Shown here: positions 5,408 through 8,646 of the stretch, piece by piece
Numbering within the stretch: the stretch's first letter is position 1
How the letters are laid out: each line of letters starts with the position of its first letter
Assembly (NCBI GenBank): GCA_030589715.1
Contig: JAUUVE010000066.1
Coordinates: 1-8,646, forward strand
Length of the DNA: 8,646 bases
Source: Desulfobacteraceae bacterium
GTDB taxonomy: Bacteria; Desulfobacterota; DSM-4660; Desulfatiglandales; Desulfatiglandaceae
Direction: 5' to 3'
The notes under the pieces: generated by a model
What the model was told of the DNA's origin: nothing
Databases searched by the model: none
What the model saw: only the letters and a program-made list of their open reading frames with translations
Translations under genes and position numbers: made by a program

Positions 5408-7291
5408 ATGAAGGCGGGTGCACCGATCATCCATGAGGGAATTGAGCGTAACATAGCCGCCAACCCCCGCTACAATCTTGGTGACGTGGACAAGGCCTTT
5501 AAGGAGGCCGATCATGTATTTGAAGACCGTCTCGAAACACAGCGGGTTGCCCATGTCTGCCCGGAACCCCATAATTGCGTTGCCGTGTGGGATCACGACG
5601 GAAAACTCACGTTTTACTACTGCTCTCAGATGCCCTCGGTCACCCGGGTCCAGCTGGCCAAGGCACTGGGTATGCCGGAAAGCAAGATTCGGGTCATCAC
5701 GAACCACGTGGGGGGCGGTTTCGGCAGCCGGGCCACGAGCAAGTTTCCCATGGATTTTGCCGCAATTGTGTTGGCCAGGAAGGCGGGGCGTCCTGTCAAA
5801 ATAGAATATGCAAGGGATGAAGAGTTCATCTTTTCCACCTTTCGGCACAAATTCATCATGACCGTCAAGACCGGCATCAAAAATGACGGCACCATCACGG
5901 GGCGCCACATAACGAACATTTGCGACAACGGTGCATACTGCGATTACGGCCCAGTGGTGACCAATGTGGGCGGGGCCATGCAGGGGACCCTCTATCGATT
6001 CATGAACTACCGATATGACGGCTATACCGTTTACACCAACCTGCCTTACGGCGGGGCCATGCGGGGCATCGGTAACCCGCAGGTTCACTACGCTGGTGAA
6101 ACGCAGCTAAACATGATTGCCGAACGACTGGGAATGGACCCACTGGAGATCCGGATCAAGAATGCCGTCCGCACGGGTGACGAAACAGCCACGGGGGCTA
6201 TCCTCAAGAGTTGCGGCCTGGTGGAATGCCTAGAAGAGGTGGCCAAAGAGATTGGCTGGAAAGAAAAACGTGCCCATCCCGTTCCCAACAGAGGGTTGGG
6301 GATCGCCTGCGGTGTACACTTCACCGGCGTTCGGCTTTCCCCCGGCATTGATGCCGACTTTGCCGGCGCGACCCTCACCATCAACGATGACGGCTCTGTC
6401 AATCTGGCAACTTCCTGCGTAGATATTGGGAGCGGCTCCAGCACTGCGCTGACCCAGATAGCCGCCGAGGTTTTGGGTATTGAGATGGAAAAGATCAACA
6501 CCATCTTTGGTGACACCGAAACCTGCCCCATGGGATGGGGCTCCCGGGCCAGCCGCAACACGGCTGTCGGGGGGATGGCCATCCAGAAGGCTGCAGAGGA
6601 CGCCCGCAAGCAGATACTTGAAGCGGCTGGTGAGAAACTGGAGGTACATCCGGACGACCTGGACATCAGAAACAGCACGGTCTTTGTCAAAGCGGCTCCC
6701 AGCAAGTGTCTCAGCGTCTCGGACGTGGTTCGCCTTAACCGCTACCGCAAGGACGGTCAGGCCATTATGGCAAAGTCCCACTGGGATGCACCCAGCCAGT
6801 TGGCGGATCCGGTAACGGGTCGCGGGAACTTCTCCATGGCCTTTTCTTACGGCGCCAAGGCCATAGAGGTGGAGGTGGATCCCGGGACAGGTCAGATTCA
6901 AATCCTTAAAGTGGCAGCCTCACAGGATCTGGGTAAGGCCATCAACCCCTTGGGGGCCATGGGACAGATAGAGGGCGGCGTTCACATGGGACTCGGCTTT
7001 GGCATGAGCGAAGATATGGTGCTGGATGACGAGGGAAGGATGAAGAACAATTATCTCCTGGATTATCGGATGCTGACGTCTTTGGACATGCCCCCGGTCT
7101 CCATCATCTTGGTTGAGACAAACGATCCGGTGGGACCCTTCGGTGCGAAAGGCGTGGGTGAGATGGCCACCATTGGAACGGCCGACGCCTTCGTATCCGC
7201 CGTTCAGAAGGCCACCGGCCTTTTCTTGACTGACCTTCCCGTCACACCGGAAAAGGTATTGCTGGCCTTGAAGAAAAAAGAATCAACGTGA
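5408..7291 (+). CDS. Molybdenum hydroxylase large subunit, molybdopterin-binding part
   Basis: These 627 residues follow the TAA in the same frame and form the molybdopterin-binding domains of the large subunit (PF02738 and PF20256 type). Visible motifs are VGGGFGSR (101-108), the substrate-side loop GGAMRGIGNPQ (215-225), VDIGSGSSTALTQIAAEVLG in the middle, and GAKGVGEMA near the end, whose Glu585 is the conserved catalytic glutamate of this superfamily. The loop lacks the Cys of form I CO dehydrogenase (AYRCSFR) and is not the form II AYRGAGR either, so CO oxidation is unlikely. Joined with the N-terminal piece the protein is about 760 residues, the normal full length. ATG at 5408 has AGAGG only two bases upstream, overlapping the stop, so termination-coupled restart is conceivable. 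The 3' end overlaps the antisense dehydrogenase remnant by 50 bases. Confidence 0.88.
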   Translation: MKAGAPIIHEGIERNIAANPRYNLGDVDKAFKEADHVFEDRLETQRVAHVCPEPHNCVAVWDHDGKLTFYYCSQMPSVTRVQLAKALGMPESKIRVITNHVGGGFGSRATSKFPMDFAAIVLARKAGRPVKIEYARDEEFIFSTFRHKFIMTVKTGIKNDGTITGRHITNICDNGAYCDYGPVVTNVGGAMQGTLYRFMNYRYDGYTVYTNLPYGGAMRGIGNPQVHYAGETQLNMIAERLGMDPLEIRIKNAVRTGDETATGAILKSCGLVECLEEVAKEIGWKEKRAHPVPNRGLGIACGVHFTGVRLSPGIDADFAGATLTINDDGSVNLATSCVDIGSGSSTALTQIAAEVLGIEMEKINTIFGDTETCPMGWGSRASRNTAVGGMAIQKAAEDARKQILEAAGEKLEVHPDDLDIRNSTVFVKAAPSKCLSVSDVVRLNRYRKDGQAIMAKSHWDAPSQLADPVTGRGNFSMAFSYGAKAIEVEVDPGTGQIQILKVAASQDLGKAINPLGAMGQIEGGVHMGLGFGMSEDMVLDDEGRMKNNYLLDYRMLTSLDMPPVSIILVETNDPVGPFGAKGVGEMATIGTADAFVSAVQKATGLFLTDLPVTPEKVLLALKKKEST

Positions 7292-7559
7292 TACCTGCCA
7301 TCTCCTCCATCAGAGATGCCAGCCCGAAATAGTCCAACTCACCCTTGCCTGTGGCCTTCATAGATCCATAAAGCTGGCGGGTCAGGGCCGTCAGGGGCAT
7401 AGGAATGTCCAGGGCCTTTCCCGTATCCAGGGCAAGGTCAAAGTTCTTTGCCATCTGTATTGCGGTAAAGGCTGGGGGAAATTTTCGCTCCTTGAGCAAC
7501 TGGGTCTTAAACCCGATAAGAGGCGATCCCACCACACTGCTGTTGATCATGTCAACCAT
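7242..7559 (-). pseudogene. C-terminal remnant of a 3-hydroxyisobutyrate dehydrogenase-like gene
   Basis: The frame encodes 105 residues, of which about 1-91 (MVDMINSSVVGSPLIG... to ...LMEEMAGI) resemble the C-terminal helical domain (NAD_binding_11) of beta-hydroxyacid dehydrogenases. AIQMAKNFDLALDTGKALD holds the MxKDLxLA-like family motif with its catalytic-region lysine (MAKNFDLA). The N-terminal Rossmann domain, about 190 residues, is absent: an in-frame TAA lies at 7572-7574, just upstream. The family-like part ends around 7287, and the frame then runs into the antisense of the large subunit (residues LILFSSRPAIPFPV), so the original stop also seems lost. The ATG at 7559 has no good ribosome binding site. 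The fragment sits between the convergent ends of two intact coding regions and is most likely a scar of rearrangement rather than a working gene. Confidence 0.75.
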
Positions 7560-7588
7560 TGGATGTCTTTCTTAAAAACGCCCCCTTG

Positions 7589-8646
7589 CTAACTCTGGTT
7601 CGGGTGAACAATGACCTTTATGGCTCCCCCGATCCTCTTGATATATGTCTCGAAGGCCTCCTCCACCTGTGCCAGCGGGAACGAATGAGTCAACAAAGGC
7701 TTTAGGGAAATCCTTCCCTGTTCAAGGAGGGATACCCCCCTTGCGCAATTGGCCCAACCCTCCCCGCGCACCGAGTAAATGTGTATGTTGCGCTGTCCCA
7801 TGATGGAGAAATTGGCCGAGACCGGCTCATCGGGGAATCCCAGGAGCAATATCTTTCCCATCCGCTTGGCTATTTCAAGGGCCATTTGAGGTCCCTGGCT
7901 GGCGCCCGATGATTCCACCACCAGGTCGGCTCCCTTGCCACCGGTCTCTTTCCTCACAACTTCCCCGGGGTCCTCCTTATTATTGTTGATGAGCCGGTCA
8001 GCGCCCATTGTCTTACCCACTTCAAGACGGCTGTCCCTTGTCCCCACAAGAAATACCCTTCCCGCACAAAGTGCCTTGGCCACACCCACCGATACCAGTC
8101 CCACCGGTCCGGGCCCAACAACAACCACATCGTCTCCGACCACATAACCCCCAATGGTCTGAAAGCCGTAGAGGACGCAACCCAGGTTTGCAACCAAAGA
8201 TGCCTCATCAAATTCTGTGGAATCGGGGACCTTGTGTACGGTGTTTATTTGGTTCGCCGCATACTGGGCAAACCCACCATTTGTTGTGAACCCGTTGGCG
8301 CGATGTCCTTTCTTGAGATTTCCGTAATTTAGACATGCCGTATAGTTCCCGAGCCTACAGTTCCTGCACCGTCCACAACCAAAGCTTGCCTCCACAGCCA
8401 CCCGGTCTCCCACCTTAAACTCGTCCACGGTTTCCCCAAGGGCCGCAACGGTACCGGCATATTCATGACCGATGATAAAGGATCCGTATGGAGGCTGTCC
8501 ATCCCAGGGTTTTTTCATAAGGCTCACGTCACTCCCACAGACAGCACAGGCTTCCACCTTGATCAAGACATCCTGCGGCCCGGGGGATGGCGTTTCCACC
8601 TCTTTGATCTCCAATTGGTTTGGGCCCACCAAAACAGCGGCCTTCA
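7589..8646 (-). CDS. Zinc-dependent alcohol dehydrogenase (MDR family), first base outside window
   Basis: The product is a medium-chain zinc alcohol dehydrogenase of about 352 residues. The frame stays open beyond the internal TTG at 8632: the codons read back as KAAVLVGPNQLEIKEVE preceded by xTG at the edge, which gives the classic MKAAV start if base 8647 is A on the coding strand. Counting from that Met, catalytic zinc ligands are Cys37 (AVCGSD) and His61-Glu62 (GHEYAG). The structural zinc lobe has Cys91, Cys94, Cys97 and Cys105 (CGRCRNC). The nucleotide-binding loop is GPGPVG (178-183). The usual third catalytic ligand site (EPL or DPLG in relatives) reads ANLGC, and the end of the second Rossmann strand is GTRDSR, which leaves NAD versus NADP open. 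It resembles threonine or sorbitol dehydrogenases; the substrate is unknown. Confidence 0.92.
   Translation of the reverse strand, partial: KAAVLVGPNQLEIKEVETPSPGPQDVLIKVEACAVCGSDVSLMKKPWDGQPPYGSFIIGHEYAGTVAALGETVDEFKVGDRVAVEASFGCGRCRNCRLGNYTACLNYGNLKKGHRANGFTTNGGFAQYAANQINTVHKVPDSTEFDEASLVANLGCVLYGFQTIGGYVVGDDVVVVGPGPVGLVSVGVAKALCAGRVFLVGTRDSRLEVGKTMGADRLINNNKEDPGEVVRKETGGKGADLVVESSGASQGPQMALEIAKRMGKILLLGFPDEPVSANFSIMGQRNIHIYSVRGEGWANCARGVSLLEQGRISLKPLLTHSFPLAQVEEAFETYIKRIGGAIKVIVHPNQS

Noticed and set aside
5246..6088. 280-codon minus-strand frame, and similar ones at 6088-6705 and 6230-6901
   Set aside because: All lie antisense within the large subunit, which has strong motif support; long antisense frames are common in coding DNA of this composition.
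1524..7291. Aerobic CO dehydrogenase (coxMSL)
   Set aside because: The large subunit lacks the AYRCSFR loop with its active-site cysteine, so subunit architecture alone does not support CO oxidation.

Overview
The window reads as a piece of an anaerobic bacterial genome, most likely a Desulfobacterota (deltaproteobacterial) sulfate reducer, syntroph or metagenomic relative. This is an inference from gene content: a C_GCAxxG_C_C redox protein, a molybdenum hydroxylase with CoxD/CoxE-type accessory proteins, a zinc alcohol dehydrogenase, and a GTGTCAG-type intergenic inverted repeat. No rRNA, tRNA, CRISPR array or transposase gene was seen.

Layout. Positions 1-650 hold the 3' end of a C_GCAxxG_C_C family gene (+) converging on a small tautomerase-superfamily gene (-), with an imperfect nested palindrome across the junction. 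Positions 650-1523 carry no convincing gene but at least six separate inverted repeats, including a composite one of about 190 bp. Positions 1524-7291 form one co-directional block: MoxR-type AAA+ ATPase (CoxD-like), VWA protein (CoxE-like), FAD subunit, [2Fe-2S] subunit and molybdopterin-binding large subunit of a xanthine dehydrogenase/CO dehydrogenase-family hydroxylase. Positions 7242-8646 run on the minus strand: a zinc-dependent alcohol dehydrogenase, whose start lies one base beyond the window, followed by a broken C-terminal remnant of a 3-hydroxyisobutyrate dehydrogenase-like gene that abuts the end of the large subunit.

How the block should work. The three structural subunits would form an L/M/S heterotrimer that hydroxylates a substrate at a Mo-cytosine or Mo-pterin centre and passes electrons through two [2Fe-2S] clusters to FAD. 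The ATPase and VWA protein would mature or activate the Mo site, as CoxD and CoxE do for CO dehydrogenase. The large subunit lacks the form I AYRCSFR and form II AYRGAGR active-site loops; it has GGAMRGIGNPQ instead. It is therefore probably not a CO dehydrogenase, and the substrate is unknown.

The most striking feature is an in-frame TAA at 5399-5401. It splits the large subunit between its N-terminal domain and its molybdopterin-binding domain while leaving everything downstream open. It could be a recent nonsense mutation, a sequencing error, or a true two-polypeptide arrangement.
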